64,000 nucleotides of DNA from Nitrosomonas marina (GCF_900110145.1 NZ_FOCP01000009.1:1-64000); one strand, 5' to 3'; shown: positions 47,922 to 58,285, counted from the first letter of the stretch. The notes: generated from the sequence alone by a model not told the origin. Numbers and translations: made by a program.

Positions 47922-48110
47922 GAAAATGAATCAAAGCACGTGAACAAAGTCAGGTTAAAACAGTTTTGGAGGGTATATCTCCCTTTTTTCCACAAATCCT
48001 TTTTTTTAGAGTCTGTCAGAATGTAGTCATATTGCAGGTTGTTCGGGATTAACAGACTATTTTTCAGGACATCAACTTAACTCTTGGAAAATTTGAAAAT
48101 TAACTAACAT

Positions 48111-49238
48111 GTGAGTATTACCTCAAATAACGCAATGTTCAAGGGAAAATTTGATTTTAATCTAGACTTTCTGAAAATGAAGTCACCCTCATTAATCGGT
48201 GTAGACATCAGTTCATCATCGATAAAAATGGTTGAATTATCGAAAGTCGGTAAAACGAGTGACAGTTATCGTGTTGAACGATATGTGATCGAGCCATTGC
48301 AGGCGGACTCGGTTCAGGACGGTGCAATCGTAAATATGGAAACTGTCAGCGAAGGTATACAGCGCGGTTGGAAACGACTGGGTTCACGCTGTAAAAAAAT
48401 TGCATTGGCTTTGCCGGCTTCTGACGTTATTACCAAAAAAATTATTGTGCCTGCCGGGCAACGGGAGGAAGATCTTGAATTTCAGGTTGAAAATGAAGCC
48501 AGTCAATATATTCCATTCCCATTAGATGAAATTAATCTTGATTTTCAAATTATAAGGCCTTTACCCAACAATCCAGATGAAGTTGAAGTTCTGATTGCGG
48601 CATCACGCAAAGAGAAGGTCGAAGATCGTGTGGCAGCCTCGTTAACAGCCGGTCTGAAAGCAGTCGTGATGGATGTGGAACCATATGCTGCTCAAACAGT
48701 ATATGAGTTGATTCAGAATCAATTTCCTGACAGCAGCGATGATCCAGTGATTGCTTTAGTGGATATTGGCGCTACTGTCATGAAAACTAATGTTCTGCAT
48801 AAGGGTGAGTCCGTATATCTGCGGGATCAACCATTTGGTGGCGACCAGCTAACTCAGGAAATTCATAATCAGTTCAATTTATCGCTTGAAGAATCAGAAA
48901 AAGCCAAGCGAAATGGTGGACTGCCGGAAAACTACAAAACCGATGTGTTGCAGCCATTTTGTGAAACGCTCGCAATTGAAGTGATGCGGGCTATTCAGTT
49001 TTTTTATACATCTACGCAATATACAGAAATTGATTACATTTTGATAGCTGGCGGTTGCGCTGCGATACCCGACCTCGACAAGATTATCGCGGAACGGACG
49101 CAAGTTGGCACGTTTGTTGTGAACCCATTTTTGAATATGGAATTTTCCAGTCGAATTATTCCCAGGCAAATCAAAAATGATGCGCCTTCTCTTTTAATTG
49201 CTTGTGGTTTAGCTATGCGAAGTTTTGACTCGTTATGA
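48111..49238 (+). CDS. pilM: Type IV pilus assembly protein PilM
   Basis: A cytoplasmic actin-like ATPase fold protein of 375 residues, starting at GTG 48111, that binds the PilN N-terminus. Motifs include LIGVDISSSSIKMVEL, a nucleotide-binding VALVDIGATVMKTNV segment and LIAGGCAAIPDLDKII. It leads pilMNOPQ, which forms the alignment complex across the envelope; its stop overlaps pilN by 4 bp. Residues 1-25 before the core are longer than in many homologues. Confidence 0.95.
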   Translation: MSITSNNAMFKGKFDFNLDFLKMKSPSLIGVDISSSSIKMVELSKVGKTSDSYRVERYVIEPLQADSVQDGAIVNMETVSEGIQRGWKRLGSRCKKIALALPASDVITKKIIVPAGQREEDLEFQVENEASQYIPFPLDEINLDFQIIRPLPNNPDEVEVLIAASRKEKVEDRVAASLTAGLKAVVMDVEPYAAQTVYELIQNQFPDSSDDPVIALVDIGATVMKTNVLHKGESVYLRDQPFGGDQLTQEIHNQFNLSLEESEKAKRNGGLPENYKTDVLQPFCETLAIEVMRAIQFFYTSTQYTEIDYILIAGGCAAIPDLDKIIAERTQVGTFVVNPFLNMEFSSRIIPRQIKNDAPSLLIACGLAMRSFDSL

Positions 49239-49822
49239 TACAAATTAATCTTCTTCCCCATCGAGAAATAAAACGTAAGGCACAGCAGCAGCAGTTCGCA
49301 GTTTCTGCCGGCATTATCTTTGTGGCTGGTCTGCTTACAGTCTGGGGTGTGCACTACATAATCAACGAAAAAATCGAGTTTCAAAGAGAACGGAACCAAT
49401 ACCTTAACAACCATATCGCAATTCTTGATAAACAGATCGAAGAAATCAGAGAAATCAAAAATCAAACCCAGGAATTGCTTGCAAGAAAGGGTGTTGTCGA
49501 AACGTTACAGGGTAATCGCTCCGAAGTCGTTCACTTGCTAGATCAGTTAGTAAGGTTGCTTCCTGATGGTGTCTATCTAAAAAGTATCAAGCAAGAAGAC
49601 CGTACAATCAATCTGTCCGGTTTTGCGCAATCAAATGCATGGGTTTCAACACTTATGCGCAATCTTGAGTCTTCGCCATGGCTGGAATCACCAGCATTGA
49701 TTGAAATCAAAGCAGTGACAGTCAATAACATGCGACAAAATGAATTCAACTTGAATATCAAGTTGAAACCAGTCGCAGATAGTGATGGTGAATTCGCTGT
49801 CGCCGGTTCTAATATTTTATGA
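49235..49822 (+). CDS. pilN: Type IV pilus assembly protein PilN
   Basis: A 195-residue inner-membrane protein. The N-terminal INLLPHREIKRKAQQQQF is the PilM-binding motif, one membrane helix covers about residues 21-40, then coiled coil and a ferredoxin-like periplasmic domain with LLPDGVYLKSIKQED and NLSGFAQSNAWVSTLMRNLE. It pairs with PilO. ATGA overlap with pilM; pilO starts 9 bp downstream. Confidence 0.95.
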   Translation: MIQINLLPHREIKRKAQQQQFAVSAGIIFVAGLLTVWGVHYIINEKIEFQRERNQYLNNHIAILDKQIEEIREIKNQTQELLARKGVVETLQGNRSEVVHLLDQLVRLLPDGVYLKSIKQEDRTINLSGFAQSNAWVSTLMRNLESSPWLESPALIEIKAVTVNNMRQNEFNLNIKLKPVADSDGEFAVAGSNIL

Positions 49823-49831
49823 GATTCGTGC

Positions 49832-50446
49832 ATGATGAATATGCTTGAAGAATTACGTCATTTAGATCCAAACGATCCTGGAAGATGGCCGGCTTCGGTA
49901 AGAACGATGGCCTTGCTGGCCTTAATGGTGATCATTCTTGCCGCTGGTTATTATTTTGTCTGGCATGATCAATTGAACAATCTCGATAACGTTCGAGCAG
50001 AAGAACAGACTTTGAAGGACACTTATATTGTCAAAAAACGAAGTGCAGTTAACTTGCCTGCACTCAAACAACAGTTAGTCGATATAGAGCGTTCTCTAAG
50101 CGCGCTTCTCAAGCAACTTCCCAATAAATCAGAAATGGAGGCATTGCTGGTTGACATTAATCAGGCAGGGCTTGGTCGAGGGCTTCAGTTTGAGCTATTC
50201 AAACCTGCTGAAAGTGAGATTATTCGCGAGTTTTATGCAGAATTGCCCGTTACCATCAGGGTGACCGGTGGCTATCATGATATTGGGTCTTTTGCCAGTG
50301 ATATAGCCCAACTTTCACGGATTGTAACCTTAAATAATATCACTATTGTTCCGAGTGCTGACAACGCGTTAACGCTGGATGCTGTTGCCAAAACATTCCG
50401 ATATCTCGACGAAAATGAAATGTTTAATCAGGGAGCACAACAGTGA
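49832..50446 (+). CDS. pilO: Type IV pilus assembly protein PilO
   Basis: A 204-residue inner-membrane protein with a short cytoplasmic tail containing DPNDPGRWPASV, one membrane helix (about residues 26-46), a coiled coil and a periplasmic domain with LLVDINQAGLGRGLQFELFKP and PVTIRVTGGYHDIGSFASDI. It dimerises with PilN and contacts PilP. Its stop TGA overlaps the GTG start of pilP (GTGA). Confidence 0.95.
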   Translation: MMNMLEELRHLDPNDPGRWPASVRTMALLALMVIILAAGYYFVWHDQLNNLDNVRAEEQTLKDTYIVKKRSAVNLPALKQQLVDIERSLSALLKQLPNKSEMEALLVDINQAGLGRGLQFELFKPAESEIIREFYAELPVTIRVTGGYHDIGSFASDIAQLSRIVTLNNITIVPSADNALTLDAVAKTFRYLDENEMFNQGAQQ

Positions 50447-50955
50447 AGAAATTAAGAATCATGGTGATTTTAGTTGCTGCGTCATTGTTGACGGCTTGCG
50501 AATCCGGAGATCTTGCCGATCTTGATACGTTTATCAGCAACGCAGGCAAAGGACTTCGTGGCCAGGTTGATCCATTACCGGAAGTCAAAACCTTTGAACT
50601 ATTTGCTTATGATGCTTTTGATATTCCGAGTCCTTTTGAACCGAGAAAAAAAGAACAGGCGCAAAGTGCCGGTAATGGTATACAGCCTGATTTGACACGC
50701 AGAAAGGAATATCTTGAGAGTTTCCCGTTGGAGAGTCTGGAGATGGTTGGTTCGCTGGAACAGAATGGAATTATATACGCAGTGGTGAAAACTCCGGAAA
50801 AAAGCCTGCTTCGCGTTGGTATTGGAAATTATTTGGGTCAGGATTTTGGCAAAATTAACCAGATTTCAGAATCAGAAATTGAATTAAGGGAATTAGTGCA
50901 AGATGGTGTCAATGAATGGTCAGAGCGTATCAGCACGCTTATGCTCAAAAATTAG
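50443..50955 (+). CDS. pilP: Type IV pilus lipoprotein PilP
   Basis: A 170-residue lipoprotein with a lipobox LLTAC (Cys 19). A disordered stretch holding the FAYDAFDIPSPFEPRKK motif precedes the small beta domain with ESFPLESLEMVGSLEQNG and YAVVKTPEKSLLRVGIGNYL. It links the PilNO complex to the PilQ secretin. Start GTG at 50443 is fixed by the overlap with pilO. pilQ begins 10 bp after its stop. Confidence 0.95.
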   Translation: MKKLRIMVILVAASLLTACESGDLADLDTFISNAGKGLRGQVDPLPEVKTFELFAYDAFDIPSPFEPRKKEQAQSAGNGIQPDLTRRKEYLESFPLESLEMVGSLEQNGIIYAVVKTPEKSLLRVGIGNYLGQDFGKINQISESEIELRELVQDGVNEWSERISTLMLKN

Positions 50956-50965
50956 GAGTCTAGCA

Positions 50966-53071
50966 ATGAAACTATCCAGCAGCAAAGTTAAATTTTTCAG
51001 ATCATGGTTTGTCGCGTTGTTCTTGCTAGTATCATATTCCGTCCATGCTGATACCTTGCATGAGAAAACAATAAATCGGCTTAATTCACTTGATATTTCC
51101 ACGATTGAAGATGGCAGGGTGGTTGTCAAATTTGCGCTTGATCAACCACTTTCAAGCCCTCCGATTGGCGTCTCTCTCAGTAATCCACACCGGGTTTATT
51201 TTGACTTTCATGGTGTTTCGAATGGGTTGGGAAGAAATTTTCAGGAAGTTGAAGAAGGTGACTTGCAAAACATCAATATTGTACAGGTCGGGGATCGCAC
51301 GCGAATCGTCTTTAATCTGCATGGCCTGATGCATCATGAAACATTTATTCAGGAAAATATTTTATTAGTCAGTCTGAAATCCATCGATGAACACCAGAAT
51401 GCAGGACCGGTTGCGCGGTTTTCTAACGATGGCCCGGAAAAGGAACTAAATAGCGTACTTGATATAGATTTTCGGCGTGGAGAAAGTGGCGAGGGTCGCA
51501 TTATTGTCGATTTAACGCATGCCGGGGCGGGCATTGATGTTCACCAGCAGGGAGAAAAACTCGTTGTTGAGTTTATCGATACCTATCTACCCAGTAATCT
51601 GGAGCGGAAACTGGATGTAACAGATTTCGCCACGCCTATAAATATCGTTGACACGGTTATGCTGGGTGACAATGTACGTTTGGTGATCGAATCATCCGGG
51701 CGCTGGGAACATACGGCGCGACAGGCCGACACGCAATTTGTACTGGAAGTGCGTGCATTGGCCGAGAATGAAGATGAACTCGCGGAACGAAGACGTGCAA
51801 ATGGTGGTTATATTGGCGAAAAACTGTCGCTAAACTTTCAGGATGTAGAGGTTCGAGCTGTTTTGCAGGTGATTGCGGATTTTACAAACCTGAATATTAT
51901 TGCCAGTGATTCAGTTGGCGGCAATCTGACGTTACGGTTAAGAGATGTCCCTTGGGATCAGGCACTGGATATCGTTTTGCAAGCCAATGGCTTGGCAAAA
52001 CGTCAGACCGGAAATGTGATTTACGTTGCGCCGAGCAAGGAGATGGCTGACAGAGAATTGCTGGAGCTGGAGGCGAAACAACAGGTCGCGGAAATGGAAC
52101 CGCTTGTTACAGAAACGTTCCAGTTGAATCATCGCAGAGTTGATTCAATTTCATTTGAGGGTATGCTGAGCGATCGTGGCACGATAAACCTTGATGAAAT
52201 CAGCAATACCATGACTGTGACCGATATTCCATTAAGAATCGCCGAGGTCAGAAAACGTATCAAGCGTCTGGATGTATTTGAAAGACAGGTTATGATAGAA
52301 GCCCGGATAGTCGAAGCGACGGAAACCTTCAGCCGCGACCTGGGTGCCCGGTTTGGCGTGAAAAATGTTTCCAAAGTAGGTAACAATCGTCTGGGTGTAT
52401 CTGGCAATGTGACCGATTCAAGTAATCTGGCGATCGGTGAGGAAGTTCCTGCAGGAGATAACCTGAACGTAAATCTTCCGGCCGCAGCAGGGGCGGGGTT
52501 GTTGGGAGGACCAGCTGCCTTGGGCTTGAGCTTGTTGAAAATCAATAACTCTCGACTTATCAATCTGGAGCTGTCAGCGCTGGAAACGGACACTAAAGGG
52601 CGTATCATTGCCAGCCCACGGGTCGTAACTGCACATGGTGTGGAGGCGATTATCGAGCAAGGCGACCGTGTGCCTTTCCAACAGGCGACAAGCAGTGGTG
52701 CAACGAGTGTGCGCTTTGTCAATGCGGTACTGAGTCTCAAGGTGAAACCATTGATTACGTTTGATAATCAAATAGACATGGAACTTACCGTCAATCAGGA
52801 CAAGATCGGTGAAAGTGTCAGTGCATTTTTACCACCCGCAATTAACACAAAGCAAGTGACTACCAAAGTTCTGGTAGAGAATGGCGGGACAGTGGTTATC
52901 GGTGGTATTTTCGAGCGCACAGAAAATAATATTGTAAACAAGGTTCCACTGCTGGGCGACATTCCTTACATTGGGTATCTTTTTAGAAATACGTCCAAAC
53001 GTGACGATAAACGGGAACTGTTGGTTTTTGTAACCCCGCGTATTTTGAATGAAAGACTGAATTTACAGTAA
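50966..53071 (+). CDS. pilQ: Type IV pilus secretin PilQ
   Basis: I use the ATG at 50966 with an AGGAG site seven bases upstream, giving 701 residues; the longer open frame overlaps pilP. A signal peptide (ending YSVHA), two AMIN domains (about 30-125 and 160-270, binding peptidoglycan), an STN/N0 domain (LSLNFQDVEVRAVLQVIADFT), N1 domain, and the C-terminal secretin barrel with VMIEARIVEATE and GGTVVIGGIFERTENN are visible. It forms the outer-membrane pore for the pilus. It is the last gene of pilMNOPQ. Confidence 0.96.
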   Translation: MKLSSSKVKFFRSWFVALFLLVSYSVHADTLHEKTINRLNSLDISTIEDGRVVVKFALDQPLSSPPIGVSLSNPHRVYFDFHGVSNGLGRNFQEVEEGDLQNINIVQVGDRTRIVFNLHGLMHHETFIQENILLVSLKSIDEHQNAGPVARFSNDGPEKELNSVLDIDFRRGESGEGRIIVDLTHAGAGIDVHQQGEKLVVEFIDTYLPSNLERKLDVTDFATPINIVDTVMLGDNVRLVIESSGRWEHTARQADTQFVLEVRALAENEDELAERRRANGGYIGEKLSLNFQDVEVRAVLQVIADFTNLNIIASDSVGGNLTLRLRDVPWDQALDIVLQANGLAKRQTGNVIYVAPSKEMADRELLELEAKQQVAEMEPLVTETFQLNHRRVDSISFEGMLSDRGTINLDEISNTMTVTDIPLRIAEVRKRIKRLDVFERQVMIEARIVEATETFSRDLGARFGVKNVSKVGNNRLGVSGNVTDSSNLAIGEEVPAGDNLNVNLPAAAGAGLLGGPAALGLSLLKINNSRLINLELSALETDTKGRIIASPRVVTAHGVEAIIEQGDRVPFQQATSSGATSVRFVNAVLSLKVKPLITFDNQIDMELTVNQDKIGESVSAFLPPAINTKQVTTKVLVENGGTVVIGGIFERTENNIVNKVPLLGDIPYIGYLFRNTSKRDDKRELLVFVTPRILNERLNLQ

Positions 53072-53075
53072 CAAT

Positions 53076-53540
53076 CTAAACACCGGACTGAAAACCGGAC
53101 TGTCGCCATGCTTCGTATGCGATGATGGCGGCAGTATTCGACAAATTCAAACTACGACTGCCGTAAACCATGGGTACGCGCAGGTGCATGTGATTCGAGA
53201 TGTTGTGCAATACATCGACAGGCAGTCCTTTCGTTTCTGAGCCAAATAAAAAAGAGTCGTCGTGGCAAAATTTGATTGTGTCATATCGAATTTTACCTTT
53301 GGTAGTAATAGCAAACAGCCGACTGGAATCAATTTGGTCCAGACAGTCATTCCAGTTGTCGTGAATTTTGATCTTAGCGAACTCGTGATAGTCAAGGCCG
53401 GCCCGTAGCAGTTGTTTATTGCGTAACATAAATCCAAGTGGTTTAATCAGATGCAGTTGCGTACCTGTATTAGCACATAATCGAATTATGTTACCTGTAT
53501 TTTGCGGAATTTCCGGTTGAAAAAGAATAATGTTAAACAT
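53076..53540 (-). CDS. trmL: tRNA (cytidine/uridine-34 2'-O)-methyltransferase TrmL
   Basis: A SPOUT-class RNA methyltransferase of 154 residues that methylates the ribose at wobble position 34 of leucine tRNAs. The start FNIILFQPEIPQNTGNIIRL, the middle FLFGSETKGLP and the C-terminal knot motif RVPMVYGSRSLNLSNTAAI are diagnostic. It is convergent with pilQ, with only 4 bp between the stops. In many relatives aroKB follows pilQ, so the junction differs here. Confidence 0.95.
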   Translation of the reverse strand: MFNIILFQPEIPQNTGNIIRLCANTGTQLHLIKPLGFMLRNKQLLRAGLDYHEFAKIKIHDNWNDCLDQIDSSRLFAITTKGKIRYDTIKFCHDDSFLFGSETKGLPVDVLHNISNHMHLRVPMVYGSRSLNLSNTAAIIAYEAWRQSGFQSGV

Positions 53541-53575
53541 GTATAGTTTGTTTCAACTGTATACTTCCATTGTAT

Positions 53576-54286
53576 TTAAAAAAAATAGTCGGATTGCATC
53601 CAGAAGTGCTCTTTCTGTGCTCTGGTTACAATCCAATTCGTAATTTTGCATGCACCCTGCTTGCGTAATTGATTTGCTAGTTCATTTAATGTTGCGCCTG
53701 TTGTCATGACATCATCGACGATTGCAACGTGCATACCTGATAGATTTTGATTGCAGATAAAGGCTTTCTTTACATTATTGCGACGCATTTTCCACGGCAG
53801 TTCGACTTGCGGGAGTGTATTCTTGATGCGCTTGCAGCTATCGTGACAGAATTGAATACTCAACCGGTGTGACAGATGACGACCAATTTCTATCGCCTGG
53901 TTAAATCCTCTTTCTTGGAGTCTTTTGGGGTGCAAAGGCATAGGAATAACCAAATCCGGTTGTTCAGTTGCTTGCTGGTGCTGAATTGTTTCTAACAGTA
54001 ATTCTGCCAGAACAGGTGCAATAGCAAGTTGCTGTCGGTATTTTAGTGCGTGCACAAGCATGTCTGCCGGGAAAGTATAAATTAAGGCTGCGATGGTTGA
54101 TGAAAATGCAGGCGGACTGGCCAGACAGCTGCCGCAGATGCTGGTTGTGCCAGTGAGAGGGGTTTTTGCGCATATTTTGCAAACATTGGTGGCAAGTCTG
54201 GGCAGACTTTTAGAACACCCGTCACAGAAATTGTGACTGGAAACCGCACCACAGAGTATGCAGTTTTTATAAATCAGCAATTTCAC
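53576..54286 (-). CDS. ComF family protein (phosphoribosyltransferase-like)
   Basis: A 236-residue protein with an N-terminal zinc-finger region (CILCGAV, FCDGCSKSL, CKICAKTPL, CGSCLASPP). A type I phosphoribosyltransferase domain follows with PMPLHPKRLQERGFNQA and the PRPP motif VAIVDDVMTTGATLNEL. ComF (GntX) proteins help natural transformation, acting on incoming single strands in Bacillus and Haemophilus. Here it is divergent from bioB, the typical comF-bio arrangement. Confidence 0.9.
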   Translation of the reverse strand: MKLLIYKNCILCGAVSSHNFCDGCSKSLPRLATNVCKICAKTPLTGTTSICGSCLASPPAFSSTIAALIYTFPADMLVHALKYRQQLAIAPVLAELLLETIQHQQATEQPDLVIPMPLHPKRLQERGFNQAIEIGRHLSHRLSIQFCHDSCKRIKNTLPQVELPWKMRRNNVKKAFICNQNLSGMHVAIVDDVMTTGATLNELANQLRKQGACKITNWIVTRAQKEHFWMQSDYFF

Positions 54287-54404
54287 ATTGTTCCTCTAAA
54301 AAACAGCTGCTCAAATTGACAATACTGTTCGAATCCGTAATCATCCTGCCAATTATAAATTGAAATCGGAAAAAGCAGTTCCAATCTATTCGAGGGAAAC
54401 AGAT

Positions 54405-55421
54405 ATGCAATGTAATTCACTCCAGTCAGGCATGGCTGATAACCAAAATGATCATGAAAACAGGGGATTGGAAAATAGTGAATCGCCCAAATGGTGTGCT
54501 GAATCGGTACAGACGCTGCTAGATATGCCTTTTAATGATTTAATTTTTAAGGCGCAAGAGGCGCATCGCCAGTATCATGATGCAAATACGGTACAGTTGT
54601 CGACGCTTATATCCGTCAAAACAGGCGGGTGTCCTGAAGATTGCGGCTATTGTCCGCAAGCTGCGAGATATCATACCGGTGTAGAAAATCAGGCGATGCT
54701 TTCTGTAGAGAATGTAGTGACCGCAGCCGCTGCAGCCAAGGAGCAGGGTGCTACGCGTTTCTGCATGGGGGCAGCCTGGAGAGGTCCTAAACAACGGGAT
54801 ATTGAAAAAGTAACGGAAATGATCAGTGCGGTAAAAGCACTTGGAATGGAAACATGTGCTACTTTGGGTATGTTGAAACCCGGCCAGGCCAAGCAGCTGG
54901 GCGATGCCGGTCTGGATTACTATAACCACAACCTGGACACCTCTCCCGACTACTACGATGCCATCATCTCCACGCGTGAATATCAACATCGCCTGGATAC
55001 ATTACAACAAGTACGTGAAGCAGGCATCAATGTGTGCTGTGGGGGTATAGTAGGAATGGGAGAGACCCGTGAAACACGAGCAGGTCTGATTGCTCAACTG
55101 GCCAATCTGGATCCATATCCTGAATCTGTGCCGATCAATCACCTTGTACAGGTTGAAGGCACGCCTCTGTATGGCACGGCCAAACTGGATCCATTGGAAT
55201 TCGTCAGAACCATAGCGGCAGCACGAATCACCATGCCAAAAGCAATGGTGCGGTTATCGGCTGGGCGGCGGGAAATGTCTGAGGCAGTACAGTCTCTGTG
55301 TTTTCTGGCAGGCGCCAATTCGATATTTTATGGTGATAAATTACTGACAACGGGGAATCCAGAAGTTGAACAGGATCAGGCATTGCTCAACAAGTTAGGT
55401 ATACAATCTTTGGCAGTTTGA
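54405..55421 (+). CDS. bioB: Biotin synthase BioB
   Basis: From the ATG at 54405 (GAGGG eight bases upstream) the protein has 338 residues. It is a radical-SAM enzyme inserting sulfur into dethiobiotin. The iron-sulfur motif is [10 protein letters not shown], and [37 protein letters not shown] and [13 protein letters not shown] are intact. The first 30 residues are a polar tail ([18 protein letters not shown]) not usual in BioB, so an inner start at 54435 is possible. First gene of bioBFHCD. Confidence 0.95.
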   Translation: MQCNSLQSGMADNQNDHENRGLENSESPKWCAESVQTLLDMPFNDLIFKAQEAHRQYHDANTVQLSTLISVKTGGCPEDCGYCPQAARYHTGVENQAMLSVENVVTAAAAAKEQGATRFCMGAAWRGPKQRDIEKVTEMISAVKALGMETCATLGMLKPGQAKQLGDAGLDYYNHNLDTSPDYYDAIISTREYQHRLDTLQQVREAGINVCCGGIVGMGETRETRAGLIAQLANLDPYPESVPINHLVQVEGTPLYGTAKLDPLEFVRTIAAARITMPKAMVRLSAGRREMSEAVQSLCFLAGANSIFYGDKLLTTGNPEVEQDQALLNKLGIQSLAV

Positions 55422-55446
55422 TTTGAAATGATGAATCAGGTCATGC

Positions 55447-56625
55447 ATGTATTCTGATCTGGCTGAGCAACTATCGATTCGTGAACAACAGGGGTTAAAA
55501 CGTTATCGATCAATTCTTGATAGCCCTCAGTCAAGGTCTATCAACATTGATGGGTGTGAATATTTATCCTTTGGCAGTAACGATTATCTGGGACTGTCCA
55601 GTCATCCAGAGTTAGTCCAGTCAGCATGTCAGGGCGCGCGGCGATACGGCGTAGGCGCCGGGGCATCGCATTTGCTATATGGACACAGCAGCGCGCACCA
55701 TGAGCTCGAAGAGGCAGTAGCACGGTTTACAGGCTTCCCTCGTGCATTGCTGTTTTCCACAGGCTATATGGCCAATATCGGAGTGGTGACCGCACTTGTC
55801 GGGCGTCATGGTGCGGTTTTCGCTGATAAACTAAACCATGCGTCGCTGAATGACGCGGCGATATTGTCCAGGGCGCAATTGGTTCGCTATCCTCATCTTG
55901 ATTTGTCAGTCCTTGAACAGCAGTTGAAAAAATCAAAGGCCAAACGCAAACTGGTTGTTTCAGACGCAGTTTTCAGCATGGATGGCGATATTGCACCCAT
56001 TCCGGATCTGGTAGTCATGTGTGAACGTTACAATGCGATGCTGTTATTGGATGATGCACATGGGTTTGGCGTACTTGGTAGGGATGGCCGCGGAACATTA
56101 TTTACCGAGAACAGCAAACCGGTGCACAACCGAAGCGTTCTACATTCGCCGAATATTATTTATATGGCGACACTTGGAAAAGCCGCTGGTGTTTTCGGTG
56201 CATTTGTCGCTGCCTGTCCGGTTGTTATCGAAACGCTGATACAAACCGCCAGGAGTTACATATATACAACCGCGGGCCCACCACTGTTGTCGCATGTGTT
56301 GCTGCAAAGCTTGAGATTAATTGAGCAAGAGAGCTGGCGACGCGTACATTTGTTTCATTTGATCAATCGGTTGCGACAGGAACTGGACATGTCCGGTTGG
56401 CGGATATTGCCATCTAAAACACCAATTCAGCCAGTACTTGTTGGTAGTACACGGGAGGTTTTACACATTAGCAACAGTTTGAAGGCGCAGGGTATTCTGG
56501 TACCGGCAATTCGTCCGCCAACGGTGCCGCAAAACACGGCCAGGCTGCGTGTATCATTATCAGCTTCGCATCAGGAAACGGATATTGTACGTCTGGCAAC
56601 AGTGCTAAGGCATCTTTCGCAATAA
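55447..56625 (+). CDS. bioF: 8-amino-7-oxononanoate synthase BioF
   Basis: A 392-residue PLP enzyme condensing pimeloyl-ACP or -CoA with alanine. YLSFGSNDYLGLSSHPE, GAGASHLLYGHSSAHHELE, the DAVFSMDGDIAPI and LLDDAHGFGVLG segments, and the PLP lysine in MATLGKAAGVFGAF are present. It lies 25 bp after bioB. The neighbour bioH produces its substrate precursor. Confidence 0.95.
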   Translation: MYSDLAEQLSIREQQGLKRYRSILDSPQSRSINIDGCEYLSFGSNDYLGLSSHPELVQSACQGARRYGVGAGASHLLYGHSSAHHELEEAVARFTGFPRALLFSTGYMANIGVVTALVGRHGAVFADKLNHASLNDAAILSRAQLVRYPHLDLSVLEQQLKKSKAKRKLVVSDAVFSMDGDIAPIPDLVVMCERYNAMLLLDDAHGFGVLGRDGRGTLFTENSKPVHNRSVLHSPNIIYMATLGKAAGVFGAFVAACPVVIETLIQTARSYIYTTAGPPLLSHVLLQSLRLIEQESWRRVHLFHLINRLRQELDMSGWRILPSKTPIQPVLVGSTREVLHISNSLKAQGILVPAIRPPTVPQNTARLRVSLSASHQETDIVRLATVLRHLSQ

Positions 56626-56652
56626 ACTGTTTATCCCGATTTTACTTTTATT

Positions 56653-57429
56653 ATGTCAAGTACGGCAATTCATATCGAAACATATGGTAGCGGAACCGAC
56701 CTGGTTTTGATTCATGGCTGGGCGATGCACGGCGGTATCTGGCAAAATATCCGTGATCAATTGTCCGGGCAGTTCCGTTTGCATATTCTCGATTTGCCTG
56801 GACACGGATTCAGTTCCCACAGTGAGCCAGGTGATTTCGGACATATAGTTCGTTCTGTTCAGGAGAAACTGCCTGAAAACTGTATTGTATGTGGCTGGTC
56901 GCTTGGCGGTCAGGTGGCGATGGAGCTGGCGCTGCGGGATACCGCACAAGTCAATGGTCTTGTTCTCGTGTCAACCACGCCCTGTTTTGTGAAGCAACAT
57001 GACTGGCCCTGGGGTGTGGAAAGTAAATTTCTGCAGTTTTTTATGGAAAATCTGCATCAAAATTATCGTACCACGATCAATCGTTTCTTAACCCTCCAGA
57101 CCAGGGGTGAACGCGAGATGTCCGGTACACTGGCGCAATTGCGCCAATATTTTTTTGAGCGTGACCAACCGGATTACAATGCGCTACTGAAGGGGCTGCT
57201 GATTTTGCAAACGAATGATATGCGTCAAAAGTTATCTCAAATCAAACAACCAGTATTGCTGCTGCATGGTGAAAATGACATGATTACACATGCATCAGCT
57301 GCACGTTGGATGGATGCGCAGCTGAGGCATTCGAAACTGGTTATGTTTCAACAGTGCGGACATGCTCCGTTTCTGGCTGATCCCGATAAATTTATTTCCT
57401 GTGTTAATGAATCATACTATTCTGAATAA
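56653..57429 (+). CDS. bioH: Pimeloyl-ACP methyl ester carboxylesterase BioH
   Basis: An alpha/beta hydrolase of 258 residues. The nucleophile elbow is GWSLGGQ (Ser about residue 82), the acid is in LHGENDMITH, and the His in QCGHAPFLADP. LIHGWAMHGGIW is the oxyanion loop. It frees pimeloyl-ACP from its methyl ester, ending the BioC-BioH route. It overlaps bioC by 23 bp. Confidence 0.93.
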   Translation: MSSTAIHIETYGSGTDLVLIHGWAMHGGIWQNIRDQLSGQFRLHILDLPGHGFSSHSEPGDFGHIVRSVQEKLPENCIVCGWSLGGQVAMELALRDTAQVNGLVLVSTTPCFVKQHDWPWGVESKFLQFFMENLHQNYRTTINRFLTLQTRGEREMSGTLAQLRQYFFERDQPDYNALLKGLLILQTNDMRQKLSQIKQPVLLLHGENDMITHASAARWMDAQLRHSKLVMFQQCGHAPFLADPDKFISCVNESYYSE

Positions 57430-58285
57430 ACGTTTGCTACGCCATTCGTTTGAACGCGCAGCACAGAGTTATGATCACGCTGCCGTGTTACAACGCGAGG
57501 TTGGAGATAGGATGTTTGCACGTCTGGACTATATTAACTATGTTCCAAATACAGTCCTTGATGCCGGGTGTGGGACCGGGTACTGTACACGGAAACTCGG
57601 TGAGCGTTATACACACAGCCGTTTAATGGCTGTGGATATTGCACAGGCTATGCTGCTGCAGGCTCGGCCTGCTGAAACAGGTTGGCGGCAGTATTGGCCA
57701 TTTAATCGCAGACAAGAGCACTATGTGTGCGCGGATGTTGAACAACTGCCGCTTCGTGAAGACGGTATGGATATGATTTGGTCGAATCTGGCGTTACAAT
57801 GGTGTAATGATCTGGATCTGACGTTTCGTGAAATGAATCGCGTACTAAAACCGGACGGTTTGTTGATGTTCAGCACATTTGGACCAGATACATTGCAGGA
57901 GCTCAGGCAGGCATTTAGTCAGGTAGACGATTTTGTGCATGTCAATCAGTTTATCGATATGCATGATATCGGTGATTTGTTGGTACACAATCGATTTGCA
58001 ACACCTGTGATGGACATGGAATATATCACCCTGACATATGGGGATGTCGTCAGTGTGATGCGTGACCTCAAAGCGATTGGAGCACATAATGTGGCGCAAG
58101 GTAGACGGCAGGGGTTGATGGGAAAAACAAAATGGCAGAAGGTGATCGACAGTTATGAATGCTTGCGTAGGAATGGGAAGTTACCAGCCACTTACGAGGT
58201 GGTTTACGGCCATGCCTGGAAGCTGCCGCCCAAGGAAACGGTATTGACGCCAGAAATACGAAAACAAATAATGATGGGTGGATAG
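57407..58285 (+). CDS. bioC: Malonyl-ACP O-methyltransferase BioC
   Basis: I place the start at the ATG at 57407, inside the end of bioH (23-bp overlap), giving 292 residues. It methylates malonyl-ACP to prime fatty-acid synthesis toward pimelate. Motifs: LLRHSFERAAQSYDHAAVLQ, the SAM-binding VLDAGCGTGYCTRKLG, WSNLALQWCNDL and LMFSTFGPDTLQELRQAF. Its TAG stop abuts the GTG of bioD. Confidence 0.94.
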   Translation: MNHTILNKRLLRHSFERAAQSYDHAAVLQREVGDRMFARLDYINYVPNTVLDAGCGTGYCTRKLGERYTHSRLMAVDIAQAMLLQARPAETGWRQYWPFNRRQEHYVCADVEQLPLREDGMDMIWSNLALQWCNDLDLTFREMNRVLKPDGLLMFSTFGPDTLQELRQAFSQVDDFVHVNQFIDMHDIGDLLVHNRFATPVMDMEYITLTYGDVVSVMRDLKAIGAHNVAQGRRQGLMGKTKWQKVIDSYECLRRNGKLPATYEVVYGHAWKLPPKETVLTPEIRKQIMMGG